Source: Pseudomonas sp. URIL14HWK12:I12
GTDB taxonomy: Bacteria > Pseudomonadota > Gammaproteobacteria > Pseudomonadales > Pseudomonadaceae
Direction of reading: 5' to 3'
NCBI RefSeq assembly: GCF_003097135.1
Contig: NZ_QEQL01000006.1
Coordinates: 308,729-372,728 of the forward strand
DNA: 64,000 nt
Part shown: piece by piece, positions 49,599 through 58,316 of the stretch
Layout: each line of letters begins with the position of its first letter
Position numbering within the stretch: the stretch's first letter is position 1
Position numbers and translations under genes: made by a program
Notes under the pieces: generated by a model
What the model was told of the DNA's origin: nothing
What the model saw: only the letters and a program-made list of their open reading frames with translations
The model's database searches: none

Positions 49599-50600
49599 TC
49601 AGGCCGTGGCCTTATCATCCTTCTTAAGACTTGCAGGCGGCCAGTTGTCGAGGCGCATGCCGAGGGAAAGACCGCGGGAGGCCAGAACGTCCTTGATTTC
49701 GGTCAGGGACTTCTTGCCAAGGTTCGGAGTCTTCAACAGTTCTACTTCGGTGCGCTGAATCAGGTCGCCGATGTAGTAAATGTTTTCCGCCTTAAGGCAG
49801 TTCGCCGAACGAACAGTCAGTTCCAGATCATCTACCGGGCGCAGCAGGATCGGATCGATCTCGTCTTCCTGCTCCACAACCACAGGCTCGCTGTCACCTT
49901 TGAGGTCGACGAACGCGGCCAACTGCTGTTGCAGAATGGTCGCGGCACGGCGGATGGCCTCTTCAGGGTCCAGAGTACCGTTGGTCTCCAGGTCAATGAC
50001 CAGCTTGTCCAGGTTGGTACGCTGCTCAACACGGGCGTTCTCGACCACATAGGCGATACGACGCACCGGGCTGAACGAGGCGTCCAGCTGCAGACGGCCG
50101 ATGCTACGGCTCTCGTCTTCGTCGCTCTGACGAGCGTCGGCCGGCTCGTAACCGCGGCCCCGGGCAACGACGAGCTTCATGTTCAGCGCGCCGTTGGAAG
50201 CCAGGTTCGCAATCACGTGCTCGGGATTGACGATCTCGACATCATGATCCAGCTGGATATCGGCAGCGGTAACCACCCCCGAACCTTTTTTCGACAAGGT
50301 CAGCGTCACTTCGTCACGACCGTGCAGCTTGATCGCGAGGCCTTTCAGGTTCAGAAGGATCTCAATGACATCTTCCTGAACACCCTCGATGGCACTGTAC
50401 TCGTGGAGTACGCCATCGATCTCGGCTTCTACGACTGCACAGCCAGGCATGGAGGACAACAGGATGCGACGCAGCGCGTTGCCCAGAGTGTGACCGAAAC
50501 CGCGCTCGAGAGGTTCGAGCGTGATTTTGGCGCGGGTTGGGCTGACGACCTGCACATCAATATGGCGGGGCGTCAGAAACTCATTTACCGAAATCTGCAT
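49599..50600 (-). CDS. rpoA: RNA polymerase alpha subunit
   Basis: A 333-residue alpha subunit. The N-terminal assembly domain (about 1-235) includes LERGFGHTLGNALRRILLSS; the C-terminal domain (about 250-320) has the helix-hairpin-helix (RTEVELLKTPNLGKKSLTEI) that binds UP elements and activators. Lies between rpsD and rplQ as in all gamma-proteobacteria. Confidence 0.97.
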   Translation of the reverse strand: MQISVNEFLTPRHIDVQVVSPTRAKITLEPLERGFGHTLGNALRRILLSSMPGCAVVEAEIDGVLHEYSAIEGVQEDVIEILLNLKGLAIKLHGRDEVTLTLSKKGSGVVTAADIQLDHDVEIVNPEHVIANLASNGALNMKLVVARGRGYEPADARQSDEDESRSIGRLQLDASFSPVRRIAYVVENARVEQRTNLDKLVIDLETNGTLDPEEAIRRAATILQQQLAAFVDLKGDSEPVVVEQEDEIDPILLRPVDDLELTVRSANCLKAENIYYIGDLIQRTEVELLKTPNLGKKSLTEIKDVLASRGLSLGMRLDNWPPASLKKDDKATA

Positions 50601-50622
50601 GGATGCACCTACTTTCTAGCCC

Positions 50623-51243
50623 TTACTTGGAGTAGAGCTCGACGATCAGGTTTTCGTTGATGTCGGCGGACAGATCAGCGCGAGCCGGGACGTTTTTGAA
50701 CACGCCGGATTTCTTCTCGCTGTCTACATCTACCCACTCAACGCGGCCACGCTGGGCGCTCAGTTCAAGGGCTTGAACGATACGCAGCTGGTTCTTCGAT
50801 TTCTCGCGAACGGCCACTACATCACCTGGACGAACCTGATAGGACGGGACGTTTACGGTAGTGCCATTGACGCTGATCGCTTTGTGCGAAACCAGCTGGC
50901 GAGATTCAGCGCGGGTAGCACCGAAGCCCATACGGTAAACGACGTTGTCCAGACGGCACTCGAGCAGTTGCAGCAGGTTCTCACCCGTGGCGCCTTTCTT
51001 GCTGGCAGCCAGTTTGTAGTAACCGCTGAATTGGCGCTCGAGAACACCATAGATGCGACGAACTTTCTGTTTCTCACGCAGCTGGGTGCCGTAGTCGGAC
51101 TGACGGCCACGGCGTTGGCCGTGAATACCCGGTGCGGTTTCGATGTTGCACTTCGATTCCAGAGCGCGAACGCCGCTCTTCAGGAACAGGTCAGTGCCTT
51201 CACGACGAGACAGTTTGCATTTTGGACCAATGTAACGTGCCAT
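50623..51243 (-). CDS. rpsD: 30S ribosomal protein S4
   Basis: A 206-residue S4, a primary 16S rRNA binder and the known translational autorepressor of the alpha operon in E. coli. The S4 RNA-binding domain spans about 95-160. The N-terminus (MARYIGPKCKLSRREG) lacks the zinc-binding CxxC motif, so this is the zinc-free form. Confidence 0.97.
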   Translation of the reverse strand: MARYIGPKCKLSRREGTDLFLKSGVRALESKCNIETAPGIHGQRRGRQSDYGTQLREKQKVRRIYGVLERQFSGYYKLAASKKGATGENLLQLLECRLDNVVYRMGFGATRAESRQLVSHKAISVNGTTVNVPSYQVRPGDVVAVREKSKNQLRIVQALELSAQRGRVEWVDVDSEKKSGVFKNVPARADLSADINENLIVELYSK

Positions 51244-51261
51244 TTTCTACTGTCTCCTGGA

Positions 51262-51651
51262 TTACACGCGACGCTTCTTCGGCGGACGGCACCCGTTATG
51301 CGGGATTGGCGTCACGTCGGTGATGCTGGCGATTTTATAGCCGCAGCTGTTCAGAGCACGAACAGCAGACTCACGGCCTGGGCCTGGACCTTTGACGTTG
51401 ACGTCGAGGTTCTTCAGACCGTATTCCAGGGCAGCCTGGCCAGCGCGCTCGGCAGCCACCTGGGCAGCGAACGGGGTGGACTTACGGGAGCCACGGAAGC
51501 CCGAACCACCGGAGGTCGCCCACGACAGAGCATTGCCCTGACGGTCGGTGATGGTCACGATGGTGTTGTTGAAAGACGCATGGATGTGGGCGATGCCATC
51601 AACCACTGTCTTTTTGACTTTCTTACGAGGACGAGCAGCAGGTTTTGCCAT
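51262..51651 (-). CDS. rpsK: 30S ribosomal protein S11
   Basis: A 129-residue S11 of the 30S platform; core motif ATSGGSGFRGSRKSTPFAAQ and C-terminal PHNGCRPPKKRRV are typical. Confidence 0.97.
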   Translation of the reverse strand: MAKPAARPRKKVKKTVVDGIAHIHASFNNTIVTITDRQGNALSWATSGGSGFRGSRKSTPFAAQVAAERAGQAALEYGLKNLDVNVKGPGPGRESAVRALNSCGYKIASITDVTPIPHNGCRPPKKRRV

Positions 51652-51681
51652 GTCTAAATTCCTGTCGATTCGCTGGTGCGA

Positions 51682-52038
51682 TTACTTGCGGATCGGCTTG
51701 CGTGGGCCCTTACGGGTACGCGCGTTGGTCTTGGTACGCTGACCGCGAACCGGCAGACCACGGCGATGACGCAGGCCGCGATAGCAACCTAGGTCCATCA
51801 AGCGTTTGATCTTCATGTTGATGTCACGGCGCAGATCACCTTCGGTGGTGACCTTGGCGACTTCGCCACGCAGCTGTTCGATTTGCTCGTCGCTCAGATC
51901 CTTGATCTTCGCTGCTGGGTTTACCCCAGCGTCTGCACAGATTTTCTGAGCAGTCGTGCGACCAACACCATAGATGTAGGTCAGCGAGATAACAGTGTGC
52001 TTGTTATCTGGAATGTTAACGCCTGCAATACGGGCCAT
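51682..52038 (-). CDS. rpsM: 30S ribosomal protein S13
   Basis: A 118-residue S13 of the 30S head. It begins MARIAGVNIPDNK and ends in a basic tail (RTKTNARTRKGPRKPIRK) reaching the P-site tRNA. First gene of the alpha operon, with a predicted promoter at 52098-52126. Confidence 0.97.
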   Translation of the reverse strand: MARIAGVNIPDNKHTVISLTYIYGVGRTTAQKICADAGVNPAAKIKDLSDEQIEQLRGEVAKVTTEGDLRRDINMKIKRLMDLGCYRGLRHRRGLPVRGQRTKTNARTRKGPRKPIRK

Positions 52039-52097
52039 TCAGTGGGACTCCAATTGACAGCTACCTACGCCCCGGAAGCCAAGAAATAGGGCGCGAG

Positions 52098-52126
52098 ATA
52101 ATATCGCTGTAATAACAAATAATCAA
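52098..52126 (-). promoter_or_regulatory. Predicted sigma-70 promoter of the alpha operon
   Basis: On the minus strand TTGATT (52126-52121), a 17-bp spacer, and TATTAT (52103-52098). It follows immediately after the hairpin 52127-52150 and precedes rpsM by 60 bp. Confidence 0.6.
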
Positions 52127-52150
52127 CCCAGCAGCGCACTAGCTGCTGGG
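52127..52150 (-). terminator. Hairpin between rpmJ and rpsM
   Basis: A perfect 9-bp stem (CCCAGCAGC / GCTGCTGGG) followed on the minus strand by a T-rich run. It would end or attenuate spc-operon transcripts after rpmJ; its edge touches the -35 of the alpha-operon promoter. Confidence 0.7.
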
Positions 52151-52169
52151 CTTGGGGCACAGCTCACAC

Positions 52170-52286
52170 TCAGCCTTGGCGCTGTTTGTGGCGTGGTTCC
52201 GCGCTGCAGATGACCCGCACAATACCTTCACGGCGGATAATCTTGCAGTTGCGGCACAGCTTTTTCACCGATGCGCGAACTTTCAT
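52170..52286 (-). CDS. rpmJ: 50S ribosomal protein L36
   Basis: A 38-residue L36 beginning MKVRASVKKLCRNCK. The zinc ligands Cys11, Cys14, Cys27 and His33 are all present, so this is the zinc-containing form. GAGGAG precedes the ATG at 52286. It lies 28 bp after secY and closes the spc operon. Confidence 0.95.
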   Translation of the reverse strand: MKVRASVKKLCRNCKIIRREGIVRVICSAEPRHKQRQG

Positions 52287-52314
52287 CACCAACTCCTCGA
52301 ACCTTACGGGTCTC

Positions 52315-53646
52315 TCAGCGCAGCAGACCGCTGCCGCCGTAGCCCTTCAGGTTGGCTTTCTTCATCAGGGATTCGTACTGGTGCGAAACGAGGTGCGATT
52401 GCACTTGGGCCATAAAGTCCATCACAACCACGACCACGATCAGCAACGAGGTCCCGCCAAGGTAGAACGGAACGTTTGCTGCCACCACCAGAAACTGGGG
52501 AACCAGGCACACGGCCGTCATGTATAGAGCACCGAACATGGTCAAGCGGGTCAGGACGCCATCAATGTAGCGTGCCGACTGCTCACCTGGACGGATACCC
52601 GGAATAAAGGCACCGGATTTCTTCAGGTTCTCCGCTACGTCTTTCGGGTTGAACATCAAGGCCGTGTAGAAGAAGCAGAAGAAAATGATCCCTGCACTAA
52701 ACAGCAGAATGTTCAACGGCTGACCAGGAGCGATCGACTGCGAGAGGTCCTGCAGCCAGCCCATACCCTCAGACTGACCGAACCAGGCGCCAAGCGAAGC
52801 CGGGAACAGCAAGATGCTGCTTGCGAAGATGGCCGGAATAACGCCAGCCATATTCACTTTCAACGGCAGGTGGCTGCGCTGCTCAGCAAAGACCTTGCGG
52901 CCCTGCTGGCGCTTGGCGTAGTGCACCGCAATGCGGCGTTGGCCACGCTCGATGAAAACCACAAAACCGATGATCGCTACTGCTACCAGGCCTACAGCGA
53001 TCAAGGCGAAGATGTTGATATCGCCTTGACGGGCAGACTCGAAAGACTGCCCCACTGCACGCGGCAAGCCAGCGACGATGCCAGAGAAAATCAGCATCGA
53101 GATGCCATTGCCCACGCCGCGCTCGGTGATTTGCTCGCCCAACCACATCATGAACAATGCACCGGCCACGAAGGTCGATACCGCCACGAAATAGAACGCG
53201 AACCCACCAGAGAACGCAACGCCCTGGTTGGCCAGGCCAATGGACATGCCAATGGCTTGAACCAGTGCCAGCACTACGGTGCCATAGCGGGTGTACTGGC
53301 TGATCTTGCGACGGCCAGCTTCACCTTCCTTCTTCAACTGCTCCAGCTGCGGGCTGATTGCGGTCATGAGCTGCATGATGATCGACGCCGAAATGTACGG
53401 CATGATCCCCAGTGCAAAAATGCTCATGCGCTCCAGCGCGCCGCCCGAAAACATGTTGAACAAGCTAAGAATGGTCCCCTCATTCTGTCGGAACAGATCC
53501 GCCAGGCGGTCCGGATTGATACCGGGCACTGGGATGTGTGCGCCGATCCTGTAGACGATGATCGCCAGAAACAGGAAACGCAGACGAGCCCAGAGTTCGG
53601 ACAACCCGCCCTTGCCGAGCGCAGAGAGAGCACCTTGCTTAGCCAT
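52315..53646 (-). CDS. secY: Preprotein translocase subunit SecY
   Basis: A 443-residue, ten-helix inner-membrane channel of the Sec translocon, partner of SecE and SecG. N-terminal LGKGGLSELWARLRF and the helices of the two pseudo-symmetric halves are normal in length. It adjoins rplO with no spacing, as is standard in spc operons. Confidence 0.97.
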   Translation of the reverse strand: MAKQGALSALGKGGLSELWARLRFLFLAIIVYRIGAHIPVPGINPDRLADLFRQNEGTILSLFNMFSGGALERMSIFALGIMPYISASIIMQLMTAISPQLEQLKKEGEAGRRKISQYTRYGTVVLALVQAIGMSIGLANQGVAFSGGFAFYFVAVSTFVAGALFMMWLGEQITERGVGNGISMLIFSGIVAGLPRAVGQSFESARQGDINIFALIAVGLVAVAIIGFVVFIERGQRRIAVHYAKRQQGRKVFAEQRSHLPLKVNMAGVIPAIFASSILLFPASLGAWFGQSEGMGWLQDLSQSIAPGQPLNILLFSAGIIFFCFFYTALMFNPKDVAENLKKSGAFIPGIRPGEQSARYIDGVLTRLTMFGALYMTAVCLVPQFLVVAANVPFYLGGTSLLIVVVVVMDFMAQVQSHLVSHQYESLMKKANLKGYGGSGLLR

Positions 53647-54081
53647 TTATTCCTCGAACTTGCCGCCAGCTGCTTCGATAGCCGAACGCGCACCTTTGGT
53701 GGCGCCGATACCTTTCAGGGTTACCGCACGAGTAACTTCGCCGGACAGCACAACTTTCACGCGCTGAACGTTTTGGTTGATAACGTTGGCTTCTTTCAGA
53801 GACTGAACAGAAACCACATCACCTTCCACCTTGGCCAGCTCGGAAGTACGCACTTCAGCGCGATCCATAGCCTTCAAGGAAACGAAGCCGAATTTCGGCA
53901 GGCGACGGTGCAAAGGCTGTTGACCACCCTCGAAACCAGGGGCAATGGAGCCACCGGAACGGGAGGTCTGGCCTTTGTGGCCACGGCCACCGGTTTTACC
54001 CAGGCCGCTACCGATACCGCGACCAGGACGGTGCTTCTCGGGACGAGAACCCGGAGCCGGGCTCAGATCATTGAGTTTCAT
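53647..54081 (-). CDS. rplO: 50S ribosomal protein L15
   Basis: A 144-residue L15, a late assembly protein. It begins MKLNDLSPAPGSRPEKHR and has the Gly-rich GIGSGLGKTGGRGHKGQ stretch. Confidence 0.97.
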   Translation of the reverse strand: MKLNDLSPAPGSRPEKHRPGRGIGSGLGKTGGRGHKGQTSRSGGSIAPGFEGGQQPLHRRLPKFGFVSLKAMDRAEVRTSELAKVEGDVVSVQSLKEANVINQNVQRVKVVLSGEVTRAVTLKGIGATKGARSAIEAAGGKFEE

Positions 54082-54084
54082 CGA

Positions 54085-54261
54085 TTAACCCTCGACGCGC
54101 AGCAGGTAGTAAGCCTTGTTGATCATCCCACGGTTTTCCGGGGTGTCTTGGACTTCTACGGTGTGACCAATGCGGCGCAGACCCAGACCCTTCACGCAGA
54201 GCTTGTGGTTGGGCAGGCGGCCGGCGGTGCTTTTAATCAGAGTAACCTTGACGGTAGCCAT
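54085..54261 (-). CDS. rpmD: 50S ribosomal protein L30
   Basis: A 58-residue L30 read directly from the sequence: MATVKVTLIKSTAGRLPNHK at the start, LLRVEG at the end. It lies between rpsE and rplO, 2-3 bp from each. Confidence 0.95.
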   Translation of the reverse strand: MATVKVTLIKSTAGRLPNHKLCVKGLGLRRIGHTVEVQDTPENRGMINKAYYLLRVEG

Positions 54262-54263
54262 GA

Positions 54264-54764
54264 TCAGAGAATCTCCTCAACACTCTTGCCACGCTTGGCG
54301 GCGATCGAATCAGGAGACTGCATGGCTTTCAGGCCGTTGAAAGTGGCATGAACCACGTTCACCGGATTGGTGGAGCCATAGCACTTGGCCAGAACGTTCT
54401 GCACGCCGGCGACTTCCAGAACGGCACGCATTGCGCCGCCGGCGATGATGCCGGTACCTTCGGAAGCAGGCTGCATGTACACCTTGGAGGCGCCGTGGGC
54501 AGCCTTGGTGGCGTATTGCAGAGTAGTGCCTTTGAGGTCTACCTGAATCATGTTGCGGCGTGCAGCTTCCATCGCTTTCTGGATGGCAGCAGGCACTTCG
54601 CGGGACTTGCCACGGCCGAAGCCGACACGGCCCTTGCCATCACCTACCACAGTCAGCGCGGTGAAGGTGAAGATACGGCCGCCTTTGACGGTCTTGGCTA
54701 CGCGGTTAACCTGAACCAGCTTCTCGATGTAGCCTTCGTCGCGTTTTTGCTCGTTGTTCGACAT
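54264..54764 (-). CDS. rpsE: 30S ribosomal protein S5
   Basis: A 166-residue S5 important for decoding fidelity. Motifs GDGKGRVGFGRGKSREVP and TGIIAGGAMRAVLEVAG identify the two domains. Confidence 0.97.
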   Translation of the reverse strand: MSNNEQKRDEGYIEKLVQVNRVAKTVKGGRIFTFTALTVVGDGKGRVGFGRGKSREVPAAIQKAMEAARRNMIQVDLKGTTLQYATKAAHGASKVYMQPASEGTGIIAGGAMRAVLEVAGVQNVLAKCYGSTNPVNVVHATFNGLKAMQSPDSIAAKRGKSVEEIL

Positions 54765-54767
54765 AAC

Positions 54768-55118
54768 TTAGAACTCCAGCCCGCCTTCACGAGCACCATC
54801 AGCCAGTGCTTTGACACGGCCATGGTACTTGAAGCCGGAACGGTCGAAAGCGACTTGAGAAATACCGGCGGCCTTCGCACGCTCGGCAACCAGCTTGCCA
54901 ACCTTGGTGGCGGCATCGACGTTGCCGGTGGCACCGTCACGCAGCTCTTTGTCCAAAGTCGAAGCGCTGGCCAGGACTTTGCTGCCGTCGGCCGAGATGA
55001 CCTGGGCATAGATGTGCTGCGAAGAGCGGTACACGCACAGACGCACGGTTTCGAGCTCGTGCATTTTCAGGCGTGCTTTGCGAGCGCGACGCAGACGAGT
55101 AACTTTTTTGTCGGTCAT
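54768..55118 (-). CDS. rplR: 50S ribosomal protein L18
   Basis: A 116-residue L18, which attaches 5S rRNA to the 50S subunit. Motifs include RKARLKMHELETVRLCVYRS and the C-terminal DRSGFKYHGRVKALADGARE. Confidence 0.97.
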   Translation of the reverse strand: MTDKKVTRLRRARKARLKMHELETVRLCVYRSSQHIYAQVISADGSKVLASASTLDKELRDGATGNVDAATKVGKLVAERAKAAGISQVAFDRSGFKYHGRVKALADGAREGGLEF

Positions 55119-55128
55119 TTGCTAGGCC

Positions 55129-55662
55129 CTACTTCTTCTTGGCTTCTTTACGGCGGACGACTTCATCCGCGTAACGGACACCCTTGCCTTTGTACGGCTC
55201 TGGACGACGGAAGTCGCGGATTTCCGCGGCGACCTGGCCCACGAGCTGCTTGTCGACACCTTTGATGACGATGTCGGTCTGGCTTGGGGTTTCAGCTGAA
55301 ACACCTTGTGGCAGTTCATATTCCACAGGGTGAGAGAAGCCCAGCGACAGCGACAGAACCTGACCTTTGGCCTGGGCTTTGTAACCCACACCGACCAGTT
55401 GCAGCTTACGCTCGAAGCCTTGGCTTACGCCCATAACCATGTTGTTCACCAGAGCACGGGTAGTACCGGCCATGGCGCGGGTTTGTTGGTCGCCATTACG
55501 GCCAGCGAAACGCAGTTCGCCGCCTTCCTGGGTCACTTCAACCGAGTTATGAACATTCAGTTCCAGAGTGCCCTTGGCACCCTTGATCGACAACTGCTGA
55601 CCGGCGAACTTGATTTCAACGCCAGCTGGCACCTTGACGGGGTTTTTAGCAACGCGAGACAT
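55129..55662 (-). CDS. rplF: 50S ribosomal protein L6
   Basis: A 177-residue L6 with two duplicated domains; begins MSRVAKNPVKVPAGVE and ends with the RPEPYKGKGVRYADE motif and a basic tail. Confidence 0.97.
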   Translation of the reverse strand: MSRVAKNPVKVPAGVEIKFAGQQLSIKGAKGTLELNVHNSVEVTQEGGELRFAGRNGDQQTRAMAGTTRALVNNMVMGVSQGFERKLQLVGVGYKAQAKGQVLSLSLGFSHPVEYELPQGVSAETPSQTDIVIKGVDKQLVGQVAAEIRDFRRPEPYKGKGVRYADEVVRRKEAKKK

Positions 55663-55674
55663 GCTTGGCTCCCC

Positions 55675-56067
55675 TTAGAACACGGTGCAGAGCACTTCGC
55701 CGCCGACACCGGCAGCGCGCGCAGCGCGATCCGTCATCACACCTTTGTTGGTGGAGACGATGGAAACGCCGAGGCCGCCGCGTACTTTCGGCAGATCTTC
55801 GACAGCTTTGTACTGACGCAGGCCAGGGCGACTAACGCGCTTGACCTCTTCGATGACCGGACGGCCTTCGAAGTATTTCAGCTCGAGGGACAGCGAAGGC
55901 TTCGCGTCGCCAGTGACCTGATAACCCGCGATGTAGCCTTCGTCTTTGAGAACTTTGGCAACAGCAACCTTCAGCTTGGAAGAAGGCATGCTTACAACGG
56001 ACTTTTCAGCCATCTGGGCATTACGGATGCGAGTTAGCATGTCCGCTAACGGGTCCTGCATACTCAT
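55675..56067 (-). CDS. rpsH: 30S ribosomal protein S8
   Basis: A 130-residue S8, which binds central-domain 16S rRNA and in E. coli autoregulates the spc operon. Begins MSMQDPLADMLTRIRNAQ; GGLGVSIVSTNKGVMTD is typical. The 191-bp gap upstream, unlike other gaps here, holds a hairpin and promoter. Confidence 0.97.
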   Translation of the reverse strand: MSMQDPLADMLTRIRNAQMAEKSVVSMPSSKLKVAVAKVLKDEGYIAGYQVTGDAKPSLSLELKYFEGRPVIEEVKRVSRPGLRQYKAVEDLPKVRGGLGVSIVSTNKGVMTDRAARAAGVGGEVLCTVF

Positions 56068-56108
56068 GGGCTAGATGCTCCTGATACGAAAAAAACGAGC
56101 CTTGCGGC

Positions 56109-56137
56109 TGTATAGAACGCCCTGACGGCCACGGCAA
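56109..56137 (-). promoter_or_regulatory. Predicted internal sigma-70 promoter before rpsH
   Basis: On the minus strand TTGCCG (56137-56132), 17-bp spacer, TATACA (56114-56109), 41 bp before the rpsH start codon. It lies downstream of the hairpin at 56189-56212. Confidence 0.5.
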
Positions 56138-56188
56138 GAAAGCCCGGGCTCGGGCGAGCCGATCATTCTAGAGATACCCTAGAAACGA

Positions 56189-56212
56189 ATCAAGCCCCAA
56201 AAGGGGCTTGAT
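56189..56212 (-). terminator. Hairpin between rpsN and rpsH
   Basis: A perfect 10-bp stem (ATCAAGCCCC / GGGGCTTGAT) with an AAAA loop, followed on the minus strand by TCGTTTC. It lies 47 bp downstream of the rpsN stop; a partial terminator or a processing stem inside the ribosomal cluster. Confidence 0.65.
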
Positions 56213-56258
56213 CGTATATCGCAAAGGCTGGCGGACGAGTGGCCCGCCAACCAACGAC

Positions 56259-56564
56259 TTACCAGCTGGCCTTGACCAGACCTGGTACGTCACCACGCAT
56301 TGCGGCTTCGCGCAGCTTGTTACGCGACAGGCCAAACTTACGGTATACACCGTGAGGACGACCGGTCAGGCGGCAGCGGTTACGCATGCGCGAGGCGCTG
56401 GCGTCACGCGGCTGCTTTTGCAGTGCGATGGTAGCATTCCAACGCTCTTCCGGAGTGGCTTCCAGATTGACGATGGTTGCTTTCAGCGCAGCGCGCTTTG
56501 CAGCGAACTTGGCGACCGTCTTCTGGCGCTTCAGCTCGCGGTTTTTCATGCTCTTCTTAGCCAT
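56259..56564 (-). CDS. rpsN: 30S ribosomal protein S14
   Basis: A 101-residue S14, the long, zinc-free form (no CxxC pairs). It begins MAKKSMKNRELKRQ and has the C-terminal RLTGRPHGVYRKFGLSR motif. An ATG at 56606 is in frame, but 56564 gives the standard start. Confidence 0.96.
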   Translation of the reverse strand: MAKKSMKNRELKRQKTVAKFAAKRAALKATIVNLEATPEERWNATIALQKQPRDASASRMRNRCRLTGRPHGVYRKFGLSRNKLREAAMRGDVPGLVKASW

Positions 56565-56577
56565 TATCCGACTCCAA

Positions 56578-57117
56578 TCAGTTGCGGAACGGGAACTTGA
56601 ATGCACGCAGCAGAGCGCGGCCTTCTTCGTCCGTACGGGCAGTGGTGGTCAGGGTAATGTCCAGACCGCGAAGAGCATCGATTTTGTCGTAATCGATTTC
56701 CGGGAAAATGATCTGCTCTTTGACGCCCATGCTGTAGTTGCCACGGCCATCGAAGGACTTGGCATTCAGGCCGCGGAAGTCGCGAACCCGAGGCAGGGAG
56801 ATCGACAGCAGACGATCCAGGAACTCATACATACGCTCGCGACGCAGAGTCACCTTGACGCCGATCGGCCAGCCTTCACGAACCTTGAAGCCTGCAATCG
56901 AGTTGCGGGCGTAGGTCACGATCGGCTTTTGACCGGTAATCTTTTCCAAGTCAGCAACAGCGTGCTCGATGACTTTCTTGTCACCGATCGCTTCGCCCAG
57001 GCCCATGTTCAGGGTGATCTTGGTAACGCGCGGAACTTCCATCACGTTGGCCAGCTTAAGTTCGTCCTTAAGCTTGGGCGCGATTTCCTTCCGGTAAATC
57101 TCTTTCAGTCGTGCCAT
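56578..57117 (-). CDS. rplE: 50S ribosomal protein L5
   Basis: A 179-residue L5, which contacts 5S rRNA and the P-site tRNA. Begins MARLKEIYRKEIAPKL; GQKPIVTYARNSIAGFKVR is diagnostic. The ATG at 57117 is chosen over 57123, which adds two residues. Confidence 0.96.
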   Translation of the reverse strand: MARLKEIYRKEIAPKLKDELKLANVMEVPRVTKITLNMGLGEAIGDKKVIEHAVADLEKITGQKPIVTYARNSIAGFKVREGWPIGVKVTLRRERMYEFLDRLLSISLPRVRDFRGLNAKSFDGRGNYSMGVKEQIIFPEIDYDKIDALRGLDITLTTTARTDEEGRALLRAFKFPFRN

Positions 57118-57137
57118 GGTCATTTACCTAGCAGTGT

Positions 57138-57452
57138 TCAAGCATCAACCGCTTTTTGGGTCGACTTGAAGACACGAATTTTCTTGCCGTCTTCGACTTT
57201 GAAACCAACACGGTCAGCCTTGTTGGTTTCGCCATTGAAAATGGCAACGTTGGAAGCGTGCAGCGGCGCCTCTTTCTCGACGATACCGCCTTGAATGCCA
57301 GCCATCGGATTCGGCTTGGTATGACGCTTGACCAGGTTGACACCACCGATGACCAGACGGTCGTCAGCGAGCACCTTCAGCACCTTACCGCGCTTGCCCT
57401 TGTCTTTGCCGGCGATCACGATGATCTCGTCGTCACGACGAATCTTTTGCAT
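57138..57452 (-). CDS. rplX: 50S ribosomal protein L24
   Basis: A 104-residue L24 with a KOW domain (MQKIRRDDEIIVIAGKDKGK). An assembly initiator protein. Confidence 0.97.
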   Translation of the reverse strand: MQKIRRDDEIIVIAGKDKGKRGKVLKVLADDRLVIGGVNLVKRHTKPNPMAGIQGGIVEKEAPLHASNVAIFNGETNKADRVGFKVEDGKKIRVFKSTQKAVDA

Positions 57453-57463
57453 GTCGGATCTCC

Positions 57464-57832
57464 TTACAGCACTTCAGGGGCGAGCGAGACGATCTTCATG
57501 AACTTCTCAGAGCGAAGTTCACGGGTCACTGGCCCGAAGATACGGGTGCCGATGGGCTCTTGCTTGTTGTTGAGCAGAACCGCGGCGTTACCGTCGAAGC
57601 GGATGATCGAGCCATCAGGACGGCGAACGCCGTGACGGGTACGAACCACGACCGCAGTCATGACTTGGCCTTTCTTGACCTTGCCACGAGGAATCGCTTC
57701 CTTAACGGTTACCTTGATGATGTCACCGATACCGGCGTAACGACGGTGCGAGCCGCCCAGTACCTTGATGCACATGACGCGACGAGCGCCGCTGTTATCG
57801 GCCACATCGAGCATCGATTGAGTCTGAATCAT
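57464..57832 (-). CDS. rplN: 50S ribosomal protein L14
   Basis: A 122-residue L14 at the 50S-30S interface; begins MIQTQSMLDVADNSGARRVM, with the family LREKFMKIVSLAPEVL-type C-terminus. By E. coli convention it opens the spc operon. Confidence 0.97.
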   Translation of the reverse strand: MIQTQSMLDVADNSGARRVMCIKVLGGSHRRYAGIGDIIKVTVKEAIPRGKVKKGQVMTAVVVRTRHGVRRPDGSIIRFDGNAAVLLNNKQEPIGTRIFGPVTRELRSEKFMKIVSLAPEVL

Positions 57833-57855
57833 AAAATATCTCCGACCCCTAGCCC

Positions 57856-58122
57856 TTAGACTTCAACAGCGCGCTCAACGACTTCAACCAGAGCCCAGCA
57901 CTTGGTCTTGGCCATCGGGCGAACTTCGCGGATGGTGACCTTGTCGCCGATGTGGCACTGATTGCTTTCGTCGTGGGCGTGCAGCTTGGTCGAACGCTTG
58001 ACGTATTTACCGTAGATCGGGTGCTTAACGCGACGCTCGATCAGAACGGTGATGGTTTTGTCCATTTTGTCGCTGACGACACGGCCAGTCAGCGTACGGA
58101 CGGTTTTTTCGGCTTCAGCCAT
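57856..58122 (-). CDS. rpsQ: 30S ribosomal protein S17
   Basis: An 88-residue OB-fold S17; begins MAEAEKTVRTLTGRVVSDKM and contains HDESNQCHIGDKVTIRE. The ATG at 58122 is preferred; one at 58128 overlaps the rpmC end. Confidence 0.96.
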   Translation of the reverse strand: MAEAEKTVRTLTGRVVSDKMDKTITVLIERRVKHPIYGKYVKRSTKLHAHDESNQCHIGDKVTIREVRPMAKTKCWALVEVVERAVEV

Positions 58123-58124
58123 GA

Positions 58125-58316
58125 TCACTTACCTGCCTGCTGGTTGAGCACAGTTTTCACGCGAGCGATGTCACGCTTCACTTGCGAGAGCAGGTGAGAC
58201 TGCCCCAACTGACCAGTCGCCTTCTGCATACGCAGATTGAACTGGTCGCGCAGCAAGCCGAGCAGTTGCTCGTTCAGTTGCTGTGCTGATTTTTCACGAA
58301 GTTCGTTCGCTTTCAT
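58125..58316 (-). CDS. rpmC: 50S ribosomal protein L29
   Basis: A 63-residue two-helix L29 near the tunnel exit; [19 protein letters not shown] is typical. Its start codon shares a base with the rplP stop. Confidence 0.96.

Noticed and set aside
52870..54351. 493-residue plus-strand open frame across secY-rplO-rpmD-rpsE
   Set aside because: It is antisense to four well-conserved genes and has no recognisable domain.
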